Part shown: positions 23,219 through 32,810 of the stretch, piece after piece
How the letters are laid out: the number at the start of each line of letters is the position of its first letter
Position numbering within the stretch: position 1 is the stretch's first letter
Assembly (NCBI GenBank): GCA_005239175.1
Contig: ML241294.1
Location: forward strand, 372,001-436,000
Reading direction: 5' to 3'
DNA length: 64,000 nucleotides
DNA from: a halophilic archaeon SHRA6
Lineage (GTDB): Archaea; Halobacteriota; Halobacteria; Halobacteriales; Haloferacaceae
Translations under genes and position numbers: made by a program
Notes under the pieces: model-generated
Told to the model about the DNA's origin: nothing
The model's input: only the letters and a program-made list of their open reading frames with translations
Databases searched by the model: none

Positions 23219-23945
23219 TACGCGTGTGAACGTGCTCGTGCCGATCGACGTGCTCGGCGGGGAGACGATTCCCGAGCCCGTAATTGAACTGCTCTCGGGG
23301 ATGGACGTGACGCTGCTTGGGTATCACGTGCTCCCCGAACAGACCGCGACTGAACAGGCACACGATCAGTTTCACGAGAAGGTGGCGGCGGAGTTAGCAG
23401 AGTACGAGGCGCGGTTTGAAAGCCACGGCGGAACCGTCCAAAGCCGGTCGGTCTTTACCCACGACAAGGCCGACACGATCGAACGCGTCGCGGTCGAAGA
23501 GCGCACGGGAACGGTGTTACTTTTGAATCCTGCGCCGAAGATCGACCGCGTCCTCGTCCCGATTAGAGGAGCCGTCAACGTCGATCGGCTGGCCAGCGTA
23601 ACCGCTGCGCTCGCAGCCACTGCAGGGTTAGAAATCCGACTTTTCCATGTAACTGATGAGGACGGCGTCGAGGCGGGTGAAACGCTCCTCGCGGACGTTC
23701 GTCAGGGATTCGTTGCGGCCGGCGTCGACGAGGAACAGCTTACGAGCGAGGTCACGATCTCCGAGCAACCGATCGAGGCACTGAAATCCGCGGCAGACAC
23801 GACCGATTTCGTCATCATGGGCGAACACGAGCCCTCGATCCTCGATATCATACTCGGGGAAGCGTCCACGAAGGTTGCCGACTCGTCGCTGTCTCCGGTG
23901 TTGGTCGTTCGGACGGGCAAACACAAGAACACCGAGAGCGAGTGA
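23211..23945 (+). CDS. Universal stress protein (UspA family)
   Basis: 244 residues built from two divergent Usp-like halves: [25 protein letters not shown] at the start and, in the second half, [19 protein letters not shown] with a C-terminal [21 protein letters not shown]. The ATP-binding glycine motif is poorly kept. It overlaps the APC permease gene by 8 nt and may regulate the transporter as a cytoplasmic companion, as is inferred for other permease-Usp pairs. Confidence 0.85.
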   Translation: MSNTRVNVLVPIDVLGGETIPEPVIELLSGMDVTLLGYHVLPEQTATEQAHDQFHEKVAAELAEYEARFESHGGTVQSRSVFTHDKADTIERVAVEERTGTVLLLNPAPKIDRVLVPIRGAVNVDRLASVTAALAATAGLEIRLFHVTDEDGVEAGETLLADVRQGFVAAGVDEEQLTSEVTISEQPIEALKSAADTTDFVIMGEHEPSILDIILGEASTKVADSSLSPVLVVRTGKHKNTESE

Positions 23946-24053
23946 CGAACTCCCGATCGCGAGGCAGTCTTCGCGCGGGTCGATAGGTGGGCGATCATCG
24001 CAGACGCCCTCGGGAACGATGGTCGTTTTACCCGGGCGGGTTGAACCGACACT

Positions 24054-25070
24054 ATGGACGTGCTTCTCATTGGCGGTACTGGCCTCATCAGTACGGGAAT
24101 CACCCGCCAACTTGTCGAGGCGGGCCACGACGTGACATGTTTCAATCGTGGGCGAACGGATGTTGACCTCCCAGCGGCTGTCGAGTTCGTTCACGGCGAT
24201 CGAACCGACAGCAAACTACTAAATCGCACAGCCGAGGCGATCGATCCAGACGTTGTGATCGACATGGTCTGTTTCGACGCCGAACAGGCCGACGCCGCGG
24301 TATCCGCGTTTGCAGATATCGCAGAACAGTACATCTTCTGTTCGACGGTCGATGTCTATCACCGGCCCCTTGCAGAGCAGTTCGCAGACGAGAATGCGCT
24401 TCGAGAGACGGAACACGACGGCGCGCCGGTGAGCGAGTACGGCCTGCACAAAGCGCAGGCCGAGGACGTGTTTTTTGCCGCTGACGGCGAGGCCTTCGCG
24501 TCGACGATTATCCGCCCATGGAGCACCTACGGCGAGGGCGGGCCGGTGTTGCACACGCTTGGGACCGACTCGTACTACGTCGATCGAATCCGGCAAGGGA
24601 AACCAATTATCGTTCATGGCGACGGGACCAGCCTCTGGGGACCGTGTCACCGTGACGACGTAGCGCAGGCGTTCGTCGGCGCTGTCGGGACCGAGGCGGC
24701 GTACGGCGAGGCCTACCACGTCACGTCCGAAGAACCGATGACGTGGAACCAGTACCACCGACAGGTCGCGACGGCGCTTGAGGCACCTGAACCCGAACTG
24801 GTCCACATCCCGACCGCCCAACTTCGGGCAGCACTGCCAGATCGCACTGAGATGCTGGAAGATCACTTCCAGTTCAGCACGATTTTTGACAACACGAAGG
24901 CGCGACGTGACCTCGGGTTCGAGTACACGGTCCCGTTCGTCGACGGCATTCGCCGGACGATCGTAGACATGGAGTCTCGCGACGCGATCGAACCGTGGGA
25001 CGCTGCAAACGACGACGCGGTGATCGACGCGTGGCGAGCGGCGACCGAGCGCTTCCGGTTCGCTGTGTGA
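24054..25070 (+). CDS. NAD(P)-dependent epimerase/reductase family protein
   Basis: 338 residues, extended SDR. MDVLLIGGTGLISTGITRQL has the nucleotide loop; the catalytic pair is in SEYGLHKAQAE (Tyr-x3-Lys); IIRPWSTYGEGGPV and CHRDDVAQAF are typical of the extended family. It resembles sugar-nucleotide epimerase-like proteins of the CSP41 type, for which the substrate is rarely known. It is a single gene with no operon partner. The ATG at 24054 is closely preceded by TTTTAC and GGCGGG. Confidence 0.83.
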   Translation: MDVLLIGGTGLISTGITRQLVEAGHDVTCFNRGRTDVDLPAAVEFVHGDRTDSKLLNRTAEAIDPDVVIDMVCFDAEQADAAVSAFADIAEQYIFCSTVDVYHRPLAEQFADENALRETEHDGAPVSEYGLHKAQAEDVFFAADGEAFASTIIRPWSTYGEGGPVLHTLGTDSYYVDRIRQGKPIIVHGDGTSLWGPCHRDDVAQAFVGAVGTEAAYGEAYHVTSEEPMTWNQYHRQVATALEAPEPELVHIPTAQLRAALPDRTEMLEDHFQFSTIFDNTKARRDLGFEYTVPFVDGIRRTIVDMESRDAIEPWDAANDDAVIDAWRAATERFRFAV

Positions 25071-25139
25071 CCAGTGCGCACAACTAACGTAGTTACTTAT
25101 GGTAACCACTTGAACTGACTGTATGGACACGCACCACCC

Positions 25140-25383
25140 ACACATTCGATCGTTGTGCTCGCGATGGACGGGAGGATCGACGCCTTGGAACATCCTGGGT
25201 TTGCGCTGTCGATCGCGGAGGGGACGGTCCACGGAGACAACACAACGTGGGACTCCACGACGGCCGAAAGTGCTGACGGCCGAAAGTGCTGACGGCCGAC
25301 AGCTCCATAGGCTTCCTGCCCGGCGGCTGTACGCGTTCGCCTGGCAAGACGACCACGGCGAGGATGCGTTCTACGGACACTGA
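25140..25383 (+). pseudogene. Decayed 3' fragment, possibly of a DUF3179 gene
   Basis: From 25146 one frame reads SIVVLAMDGRIDALEHPGF and TVHGDNTTWDSTTAESADG, then hits a stop. The next frame continues QLHRLPARRLYAFAWQDDHG to a stop at 25383. The break is a perfect 16-bp tandem duplication at 25261-25292; removing one copy restores a single frame. No start region precedes it. The sequence resembles the C-terminus of DUF3179-type proteins, but that assignment is from memory. Confidence 0.55.
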
Positions 25384-25516
25384 TCAGTAATGTATCAAAC
25401 AATCGAATATGTAATGCGGCAGGGGATAGCAGACACTGTGTCGAGATTAATTTAGGACCGCCGAAAAAGTGTTTATTTATTGATAACACTTTAGTGCTGG
25501 AGAGCCGAAGCCCTAT

Positions 25517-26377
25517 GTGGTGCTCGCAGAGAATCTCGTGCTCGTGTTTCTCGCTGGGTTGGTGACCGCGCTAGCGACCGGCATCGGGGCCGTGCCGTTC
25601 TTTTTTGTCGAGGAGTTCGGCGATCGCTGGAACGTGGTCCTCTGGGGAGTCGCTTCGGGTATCATGGTGGCCGCATCGCTGTTCGGCCTCGTCGACGAAG
25701 GGCTGGCCAACTCAGCGGAGGGATTCCCAACGCTCGTGGTTGCCGGCGCGCTCGCTGGAGTCGCGCTTGTAGAAATCGCAGACTGGGTCCTCGATCGGGT
25801 TGATTTCAGCAACAACAGCGAGAGCAACGTCGACGACAGCGATAACGTCGATCGACCGCTCGAAGCCAAAGCGTTCGCGGAGGGCGATCTCAAAACGCTC
25901 ACGCTCATCCTCGGGATTTTGACGGTCCACAGCTTCCCGGAGGGTGTCGCGATCGGCGTCTCGTTTGCGGACCTCGGACTCGAAGGCGGGGTTGCGGTCG
26001 CCGGCTTTACGATCCCGGTGTTGGCGGTGTTCATGACGATCGCCATCTCGATCCACAACGTGCCCGAGGGAACCGCGATCGCGATTCCGATGCGCGCGAT
26101 GGGTATGTCAAACTGGCGGATGGTGGGCGCAGCCGTCTTTTCAAGTCTGCCGCAGCCGATCGGGGCGGTCATTGCGTTCGTCTTCGTCACGTGGGCCCGA
26201 GAGTTTCTCCCGTTTGGCTTCGGCTTTGCGGCCGGAGCGATGATCTATTTAGTGTTGACAGAATTCATCCCTGAAGCAATAAAGACAGGAGACGATCTTC
26301 CATATAGTGGCGCAGTTGAACTCGGTTTGGGGGTCGTTTCTGGGGTTTTACTCATGGCCCCGTTGTTGTATATATAG
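25517..26377 (+). CDS. ZIP-family divalent metal transporter
   Basis: 286 residues with about eight helices. The metal-binding helices are clear: LTVHSFPEGVAIGVSF and ISIHNVPEGTAIAIPM (HNxPEG motif). A hydrophilic loop of acidic and Asn/Ser residues (about 95-125) separates helices 3 and 4 and lacks the usual His-rich stretch. It would import Zn, Fe or Mn. The start is GTG at 25517 or 25520; the ATG at 25515 is out of frame. Downstream the sequence turns AT-rich. Confidence 0.88.
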   Translation: MVLAENLVLVFLAGLVTALATGIGAVPFFFVEEFGDRWNVVLWGVASGIMVAASLFGLVDEGLANSAEGFPTLVVAGALAGVALVEIADWVLDRVDFSNNSESNVDDSDNVDRPLEAKAFAEGDLKTLTLILGILTVHSFPEGVAIGVSFADLGLEGGVAVAGFTIPVLAVFMTIAISIHNVPEGTAIAIPMRAMGMSNWRMVGAAVFSSLPQPIGAVIAFVFVTWAREFLPFGFGFAAGAMIYLVLTEFIPEAIKTGDDLPYSGAVELGLGVVSGVLLMAPLLYI

Positions 26378-26425
26378 CAATAGTAGCCAGCGGGAGCACG
26401 TCGATCGCGCTCAGCGCTCCGCCCA

Positions 26426-26485
26426 GATGTGACGCAGTTGGATGTGACTCAGTTGGATGTGACTCACTTGGATGTGACTCACTCG
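26426..26485. repeat. 4 x 15-bp tandem repeat upstream of the cryptochrome gene
   Basis: Four consecutive 15-mers of the form GATGTGACTCACTTG with one to three differences, at 26426, 26441, 26456 and 26471. The block ends 104 nt before the cryptochrome start codon. Each unit contains TGACTCA or a near match. It may bind a regulator or be a slipped array. Confidence 0.8.
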
Positions 26486-26589
26486 AGATGCACTCGGCGA
26501 TCGTGTAGCCGGTATTTCAGCGACGATCGATCGACGTATCGAACGCGATGAGTTCGGGGGTTGAAAGCCATGCACCCCCTAGTTTGGGT

Positions 26590-28071
26590 ATGGCTACACC
26601 GACTATCTGGTGGGTTCGCAACGACTGTCGACTCCACGATAACGAGGCCCTTCGATCGGCCGCGGCGGACGGCTCTCTCGTCGCCGTATACGCGTTCGAT
26701 CCGCGGGCGTACGGCGAACAGTCCTACGGTGGGACGGATTCGTTCGCGTTTCACAAAACCGGGGCACACAGCGCGCAGTTTCTCCAGGAGTCCGTCCGTG
26801 ACCTCCGCGAGTCGCTGCGGGAGCAGGGCTCAGATCTCATCGTCCGTCACAACCCCCCAGAGACAGTCATTCCCGAACTGGCCGATCGCGTCGGTGCCGA
26901 TCGCGTCGTGATGGCGACGTACCCCGCCCCCGAGGAGATGGCCGTCGAAACCGAGGTGAAGACGGCTCTTCGTGCGGCAGATGTCGCCGTCGAGCGGGTG
27001 TGGACCCACACGCTGTACCACCTCAACGATCTGCCGACGGATTACCGGTCGATCAGCGACACATACACCAGCTTTCGCAAGTCCGTCGAGCGCGATAGCA
27101 CCGTCCGTGAGCCGCTCCCAGCGCCGGAAATCGATGGTGGTTCGCTCGCCGAGATCGATGGTAGTTCGCTCGCCGAGATCGATCCGGGCACGATTCCAGC
27201 GCTCAAGGACTTAGATCCAGATCTGGAACCGCCGGCGCGGGACGATCGCGCCGTCCTCTCATTCGAGGGCGGTGAAACAGCGGGGCTCGATCGTCTCGAT
27301 CAGTACCTCTGGGACGAGGATCGGCTTCGAGAGTACAAGCAGACGCGAAACGGGATGCTCGGGCAGGGATACTCCTCAAAGCTGTCGGCGTGGCTCAACG
27401 CCGGCTGTCTGTCGCCACGGCAAGTCGAACGGGAGGTGCGCCGCTACGAGGACGAACGTGTTTCGAACGATTCGACGTACTGGCTGTTGTTCGAACTCAT
27501 CTGGCGAGACTTCTTTCAGTTCCAGGTCGCAAAGCACGGCCGATCGTTCTTCACCTTGGGAGGGTTACGGCAGCGGACCGATATCGAGTGGCGACACGAC
27601 GAGACGGCGTTCGATCGCTGGACCCGCGGCGAGACGGGCGTTCCCTTCGTCGACGCAAATATGCGTGAACTCAATCAGACGGGGTACATGTCAAATCGGG
27701 GCAGACAAAACGCCGCGTCGTTTCTGGTCAACCATCTCCGCATCGACTGGCGGTGGGGTGCAGCCTACTTTGAGACTCAGTTGGTTGACTACGATCCGGC
27801 GTCGAACTACGGCAACTGGGCGTACATTGCGGGGGTCGGAAACGACTCGCGCGATCGGTACTTCAATATCAGCAAGCAAGCGAAACAGTACGACAGCGAC
27901 GCAGCATACGTTAGCCACTGGCTACCCGAATTGGCTGACCTGCCGCCACGGTATGCCCACGAGCCGTGGACGATGAGCACAGATGAGCAAACCGACTACG
28001 GTGTGCAACTCGGGAGTGACTACCCAGAGCCGATGGTCGATCCGTCAGTGCCGCCAGCGCCGTTTCAGTGA
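26590..28071 (+). CDS. DASH-type cryptochrome/photolyase
   Basis: 493 residues. The photolyase N-domain begins TIWWVRNDCRLHDNEAL; the FAD domain has the CRY-DASH hallmark NYGNWAYIAGVGNDSRDRYFNISKQAKQYD near 415-445 and ELIWRDFFQFQ, WTRGETGVPFVDANMREL. DASH proteins bind FAD and an antenna folate and repair cyclobutane dimers, mainly in single-stranded DNA. An internal repeat (EIDGGSLA, EIDGSSLA, EIDPG at about 178-200) lengthens the interdomain linker. I start at ATG 26590; 14 extra in-frame residues upstream look non-homologous. The 15-bp repeat array lies in its upstream region. Confidence 0.92.
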   Translation: MATPTIWWVRNDCRLHDNEALRSAAADGSLVAVYAFDPRAYGEQSYGGTDSFAFHKTGAHSAQFLQESVRDLRESLREQGSDLIVRHNPPETVIPELADRVGADRVVMATYPAPEEMAVETEVKTALRAADVAVERVWTHTLYHLNDLPTDYRSISDTYTSFRKSVERDSTVREPLPAPEIDGGSLAEIDGSSLAEIDPGTIPALKDLDPDLEPPARDDRAVLSFEGGETAGLDRLDQYLWDEDRLREYKQTRNGMLGQGYSSKLSAWLNAGCLSPRQVEREVRRYEDERVSNDSTYWLLFELIWRDFFQFQVAKHGRSFFTLGGLRQRTDIEWRHDETAFDRWTRGETGVPFVDANMRELNQTGYMSNRGRQNAASFLVNHLRIDWRWGAAYFETQLVDYDPASNYGNWAYIAGVGNDSRDRYFNISKQAKQYDSDAAYVSHWLPELADLPPRYAHEPWTMSTDEQTDYGVQLGSDYPEPMVDPSVPPAPFQ

Positions 28072-28103
28072 GCACGGAGTTTTCACTGCCGAGATCGATA
28101 CGA

Positions 28104-29339
28104 TCAATGTGCTGGCCCGCGAACGGTCGAGGAGACAGTCGCTTGACCGCCCGTTCGCAGGGCCTCGATACCACCAATGTACGCACGCTCGACCGTTGGG
28201 ACCGGCTCCGGATCGACGACGAGCACGTCCGCGCGTGCACCGCGTTCGAGCCGGCCGCGATCGGCCAGCCCAACGGCAGCAGCGGGGTTCTGGGTGACCC
28301 GAGCAACCCTGGTCGAGAGCGGTTCACCGGTCTCGACGAACGGCGCAGCGAGCATCGAGGGCGGGTGGTAATCCGAACAGAGCACGTCGAGCACCCCGGC
28401 GTCGATCGCCTCACAGACCCTGAGGTTGTCCCACAGGCTCTCTCCTCTGATGAGGTTCGGTGCACCCATCGCAGTCGTCATGCCACACGTTGTCGCCCGA
28501 TCGGCTGCAGCCAACGTCAGGGGGAACTCAGAAATATCGACGCCAAGGCACCCCATCCACTCGACAGTTTCGACGGTGTTGTCGTCATGTGACGCCAGCG
28601 GGACCCCAGCAGCTGCGGCAGCCTCGGCTACGCGGCCAGCGCACGCCATGAGCGTCTCCTCGGACACAGCCTGTCGATTGGCGACGAGGTCGTCGATCGC
28701 CTCCCGAGGGACGTTCCGATCGTTGATGTAGTGATTCCGAAAGGAGGCGTCGTCGAACTGTCCCTCGTCGGGACCGTGGTGCATGATAGAGACGAGATCA
28801 ACAATGCCATCGCTGAGGAGCGCCGCGACGGCGTCAACGCTCGGACGCGAGAGTTCACATCGTGCGTGCACTCGATTGTCAATAAGCAGCCCGTCGGTTC
28901 GGTGGATGTTCCGGGCCAGCTCCGTCGCCTCCGCGATCGATCGGTTGTCCTCTGGCGTCTCCTCGAAGGCGATGGCGTGAAACTTCGTCGTGATTCCGTT
29001 GAGCGCGTTTATGCGATCGGTACTCGTCAGCGCGGTGTCGATCGCGACCTGCGCAGAGGAGCGTGGGGTGCGTTCGCTTTCGATATCATCCCCGTGCAGG
29101 TCGACAATCCCCGGCATCACAACGGCTCCGCGAACGTCGACAGAGTGGGCACCGGATAGTGGCGGGTCAGTGGTTGCGCTGACGTCGACGATCGTTCCTC
29201 CTGAAAAGAGCACAGAGCCGTCCGAAATAACCGTATCAGGGGTGACCACACGGCCGTGACGGAGTTCAACGGGGGGCGCCGGTGACGATGAACCGCGGCG
29301 GCGGCCGCTCTCATTGTGGGGGTGATCAGCATGCGACAT
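28104..29339 (-). CDS. phnM: PhnM-like alpha-D-ribose 1-methylphosphonate 5-triphosphate diphosphatase
   Basis: 411 residues of the amidohydrolase superfamily. VVMPGIVDLHGDDIESERTPR gives the metal-binding motif with the PhnM-specific HGDDxExxxxPR. Later SIMHHGPDEGQF, PLASHDDNT and VLCSDYHPPSM add the expected His and Asp ligands. PhnM removes pyrophosphate from the triphosphate intermediate of the C-P lyase pathway. No other phn gene is in the window, so it is an orphan and may act on a different triphosphorylated ribose. The first 25 residues are a low-complexity His/Ser/Arg tail. It converges on the cryptochrome gene with a 32-nt gap. Confidence 0.85.
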   Translation of the reverse strand: MSHADHPHNESGRRRGSSSPAPPVELRHGRVVTPDTVISDGSVLFSGGTIVDVSATTDPPLSGAHSVDVRGAVVMPGIVDLHGDDIESERTPRSSAQVAIDTALTSTDRINALNGITTKFHAIAFEETPEDNRSIAEATELARNIHRTDGLLIDNRVHARCELSRPSVDAVAALLSDGIVDLVSIMHHGPDEGQFDDASFRNHYINDRNVPREAIDDLVANRQAVSEETLMACAGRVAEAAAAAGVPLASHDDNTVETVEWMGCLGVDISEFPLTLAAADRATTCGMTTAMGAPNLIRGESLWDNLRVCEAIDAGVLDVLCSDYHPPSMLAAPFVETGEPLSTRVARVTQNPAAAVGLADRGRLERGARADVLVVDPEPVPTVERAYIGGIEALRTGGQATVSSTVRGPAH

Positions 29340-29686
29340 TGCTCACACCGTCCCACCAGACGGTGTTAGTTAAGCACCCGCTTCAGCGGCAGTGACCACC
29401 AAACCGGACTCACCGACAGGTCGAAAGCGAAACAAATGACCCTTCAAGTGCGGTGATCCACGCGGTCGTCCGGGAGTTGTCGTCGACCCGCCTCGGGTGG
29501 ATTGTACACTCGTCGGGACTGTCTTTGTATCTCACGATCGTCGCAGTGAATCGATCGTCGGATTCGGCTTCCTGAGTGGACATCAATCGTCGAGTGGATC
29601 GACTGGGTTATTGTTAATAAGAGACTATACTCCCCGACGAAAGGCGTATTCGGTCGATCGAGGAGGTAGCCACTCGAGAATCTACA
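29340..29686. other. Intergenic region, no gene seen
   Basis: 347 nt between the phnM start and the glmS stop codon. Short frames exist on both strands but none has plausible composition or similarity. An A/T-rich patch (GGTTATTGTTAATAAGAGAC, about 29606-29625) could be a terminator or promoter element; nothing else stands out. Confidence 0.4.
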
Positions 29687-31492
29687 TCACTCAACAGTCA
29701 CACTCTTCGCGAGGTTGCGAGGCTTGTCGATCGCCCGATTTCTGAGGTTCGCGGCGTGGTACGCTAACAGCTGTAGATGGATGTTGATGAGTATGCCGGC
29801 GAGTTCGGGGTGAACCGAGGGGACTGACAGGTACTCGTCGACGGCGGCTTGTACGTCTGTCGAGGATTCGGGTCCGATCCCAATGACGGACGCACCGCGA
29901 CTCCGTGCCTCTTCGACGTTGTGGAGGGTGAGATGATCGTTTCGTCCGGTAAACAGCGCAATAACGACCGTATTGGGTGTAACGAGCGCCAACGGCCCGT
30001 GTTTGAGTTCTCCAGCTGCGAATCCCTCAGCGTGATCGTAGGTGATCTCTTTGAATTTCAACGCGCCTTCACAGGCTACCGGGTAGCCGACGCCACGCCC
30101 AACAAAAAAGTACGCGTCTGCATGTCTGTACCGTTCGGCGAGTTGGGCAGTTGCGGGCGAATCAACGACGGCCTGAATATGCTCGGGCAGTTGGGCTAGC
30201 GTTTCGAGCACCGCTGGATTGCCAGGATCGGCGTCTGTGTCGACGGCAATCCGCTCGGCCAAAAGCGCCAACACCCCAACCTGCGAGGAGAAGGTCTTGG
30301 TGGCGGCAACACCGATTTCGGGCCCCGCACGAATGAAGATCGCATCGTCAGCCTCTCGAGCGGCCGTCGACCCGACGACATTCGTCACGGCGAGGGTGCG
30401 TGCGTCGGTTTCATTGGCGACCCGAAGCGACCCAAGGGTGTCTGCGGTTTCACCGCTTTGGGTCACCGCGATCACGAGCGATCGGTCGTCGAGCGGGACC
30501 GGATCGTGGGCAAACTCGCTCGCGCGGATCGCAGTCGCACGGATCCCGCGCCGGTGAAACAGTCGGGCCCCGTACATCGCCGCATGGAGTGACGTCCCGC
30601 AGGCAACGAAGACAACTTCTCTCGTATCCGCAAACTCACCGGGTGGGAGTGATTCGAGTTCGACTGTCCCGTCGGCTGTTCGGCCCTCGATCGTCTGGCG
30701 GAACGATGTCGGCTGCTCGTCGATCTCTTTTCGCATGAAGTGGCTGTACCCGGCTTTGGAGGTGTCGTTCGCGTCCCATTCGACGGTCCGGATATCTCTG
30801 TCAACAGGAGTGCCGTCGAGCGCCGTCAACTCGAAGCCCTCCGGTCGAACAATTGCAACATCGTCGTCCTGGAGATAGATGACGCGATCGGTGAACTCCA
30901 AGAACGCGGGAACGTCGCTCGCGAGGAACGAGGTCTCTTCTCCGAGGCCGAGAACAAGCGGGGAGCCGTTCCGCGTGGCGTATACGGTGTTTGATCCTTC
31001 GATGAGTGCTGCGATCGCGTAGCTCCCTTCGAGCCGCTCGATTGCGTCACGGAACGCGTCCTCGGGCGAGCGGCCCTCACGGAGGCCCGCAGCAATGAGG
31101 TTCGGAACGACTTCTGTATCAGTTTCGCTCGTGAAAGTATGTCCGCCAGCCTGGAGCTCAGTTCGGAGCGCCTCGTGATTGTTTATGATCCCGTTATGGA
31201 CCACACAGACACGACCGGTATCGTCGGTGTGCGGATGTGCGTTCGCATCAGTTGGCGGTCCGTGCGTGCTCCAGCGCGTGTGGCCAATCCCAACCGCTCC
31301 CGTGAGCGATCGCGCTTTGAGTGCCGAGCGAAGCGCGCCAATCTCTCCGTGCGTTTTACACACATCGATCTGCGTGCCATCGGTAACAGCGATACCAGCG
31401 GAGTCGTACCCGCGGTATTCGAGGTTTTTCAACCCAACCATCAACTCGTTGACGGCGTCTGTGTAGCCAACGCGTGCGATGATACCACACAT
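29687..31492 (-). CDS. glmS: Glutamine--fructose-6-phosphate aminotransferase (isomerizing)
   Basis: 601 residues starting MCGIIARVGY, so the mature N-terminal Cys is the glutaminase nucleophile; the ATG at 31492 is therefore used and not the in-frame one at 31546. The class II glutaminase domain has HTRWSTHG and HNGIINNHE; two SIS domains follow with VACGTSLHAA, VTQSGETADT, and the C-terminal DKPRNLAKSVTVE motif. It converts fructose 6-phosphate and glutamine to glucosamine 6-phosphate, the entry to the UDP-GlcNAc that WecB (33982) would consume. It lies at the left border of the glycan locus, transcribed away from it. Confidence 0.96.
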   Translation of the reverse strand: MCGIIARVGYTDAVNELMVGLKNLEYRGYDSAGIAVTDGTQIDVCKTHGEIGALRSALKARSLTGAVGIGHTRWSTHGPPTDANAHPHTDDTGRVCVVHNGIINNHEALRTELQAGGHTFTSETDTEVVPNLIAAGLREGRSPEDAFRDAIERLEGSYAIAALIEGSNTVYATRNGSPLVLGLGEETSFLASDVPAFLEFTDRVIYLQDDDVAIVRPEGFELTALDGTPVDRDIRTVEWDANDTSKAGYSHFMRKEIDEQPTSFRQTIEGRTADGTVELESLPPGEFADTREVVFVACGTSLHAAMYGARLFHRRGIRATAIRASEFAHDPVPLDDRSLVIAVTQSGETADTLGSLRVANETDARTLAVTNVVGSTAAREADDAIFIRAGPEIGVAATKTFSSQVGVLALLAERIAVDTDADPGNPAVLETLAQLPEHIQAVVDSPATAQLAERYRHADAYFFVGRGVGYPVACEGALKFKEITYDHAEGFAAGELKHGPLALVTPNTVVIALFTGRNDHLTLHNVEEARSRGASVIGIGPESSTDVQAAVDEYLSVPSVHPELAGILINIHLQLLAYHAANLRNRAIDKPRNLAKSVTVE

Positions 31493-31821
31493 ACTACTGT
31501 CCCTCAGCGTGGTTAGAGGTCGATCGATCGATTGTCTGTCCTGCACTAACGTTCACTGCGAAGACTTCAAGCCTGCAAGGAGGACTCATGATGTGTGAGA
31601 ACTAACCATCGAGTGAGGTTTTGTTATGCGTTAGACTACCATCCGACACACCCGATAACCTCTTACTGAACCTGCGAGCTGTGATCGCTGTCAGCTGTCC
31701 GTCTCGCTCACTCACCTGCCGCCACCTGGTATTGTTGGGTTATTTGCAGAAACTAACAGTTAACAAAGCGCTTTCTTGTGAAACGACTCTCTCGAACACT
31801 CGACGATACTATCGATTTCGA
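31493..31821. other. Divergent intergenic region, no gene seen
   Basis: 329 nt between the glmS and DUF7344 start codons. The in-frame extension of the DUF7344 gene reaches back to 31621 but looks non-coding. No strong palindrome or TATA pair was found; GTTAACAAAG (about 31761) is the most AT-rich spot. Confidence 0.4.
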
Positions 31822-32319
31822 ATGGCCCACAACGATACACCCCAACTGTCGCAGGATACCGTCTTTGACCTGCTGAGCAGTTCCCGACGCCGATTCATCG
31901 TTCACCGACTCAAAGCCGGCTCAGGAGAGATCGATCTACAGACGCTCGCAGCCGAGCTCGCGGCCAAGGAGGCAAAGATTGATCAAGAGGAACTCAATGC
32001 ACAGCAGCGCAAGCGAACGTACGTCTCGTTGTACCAGACGCATATCCCAAAGCTCGCGGAGGCTGATGTCGTTCGCTACGACGCAGAGGCTGGTGTTGTC
32101 CGTGAGGGACCAACACTCGAGGCTGTTGCAGCATATTTCGAGACAACTGACCAACATCGCAGATGGGAACCGGTGTATATCGGCATATCGATCGGAGGGC
32201 TCGCTGGAATACTCATTGCCGCCGGGTTGGGTAGCCTCGTCGTGGCGACAGTGATCGGCGCGATCGTGATGATCGCCGTGGGAGCACTCAGTGTAGTTGA
32301 ATACCGACAGGAACAGTGA
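31822..32319 (+). CDS. DUF7344 winged-helix membrane protein
   Basis: 165 residues from ATG 31822. The winged helix (about 10-95) has TVFDLLSSSRRRFIVHRL, then LAAELAAKEAKID, then QRKRTYVSLYQTHIPKLAEADVVRYD, the signature of this haloarchaeal family. The C-terminus has two transmembrane helices (YIGISIGGLAGILIAAGLG and VIGAIVMIAVGALSVVEY), so the DNA-binding part may be membrane tethered. It is one of four such paralogues spread through the glycan locus. Its direct target is unknown. Confidence 0.8.
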   Translation: MAHNDTPQLSQDTVFDLLSSSRRRFIVHRLKAGSGEIDLQTLAAELAAKEAKIDQEELNAQQRKRTYVSLYQTHIPKLAEADVVRYDAEAGVVREGPTLEAVAAYFETTDQHRRWEPVYIGISIGGLAGILIAAGLGSLVVATVIGAIVMIAVGALSVVEYRQEQ

Positions 32320-32339
32320 CTGCCGCGTTGTTTCGGTAA

Positions 32340-32645
32340 TCAGGAAGACTGTAGCTGCTGAATGGTTCCGCTGCCAGACGCGGCGACAGTAACTTGTCGA
32401 TCCTCAAATACAAACGAGATCTCAACCGTCTCGTTTCCAGACCGAATGCACGCTTCAAGCGCATCTGGGTCGATCACCGCGCCGAGCGGAGGTAACCCCA
32501 TTGGATCCTCTCCCGTCGCAGCAGAGATGGCTTCGATTATTTCTACGATGATATTCTCGCCTGTTGGATCAAATTCAAAAGAGACGGTGGTCTCTGATTC
32601 TTGCCCGGAATCGCCCCCAACGTTGTCTGACTGTTGTGTGCCCAT
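32340..32645 (-). CDS. HalOD1 output-domain protein
   Basis: 101 residues. After an acidic Gln/Ser-rich tail the HalOD1 core reads IIVEIIEAISAATGEDPMGLPPLGAVIDPDALEACI and VEISFVFEDRQVTVAASGSGTI. HalOD1 is a haloarchaeal domain often attached to response regulators; here it stands alone. It converges on the first DUF7344 gene (20 nt between stops). A second stand-alone copy is at 38737. The function is unknown; a signalling or regulatory partner role is inferred from the domain's usual company. Confidence 0.8.
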   Translation of the reverse strand: MGTQQSDNVGGDSGQESETTVSFEFDPTGENIIVEIIEAISAATGEDPMGLPPLGAVIDPDALEACIRSGNETVEISFVFEDRQVTVAASGSGTIQQLQSS

Positions 32646-32810
32646 CGATGTAGTCTAAATATTCTTGGAACTACCGGATACATAAATATTCATAAATTCT
32701 TGCAGAATTGTCTCTCAAAAAGAAGGTTTACTGAGGCCGGTTAGGCGGAAAACGACGGACCCACGAAATGACAGTGTGATGCGCGTGCGAGTCCCAGGAG
32801 GGCTGCCCAC

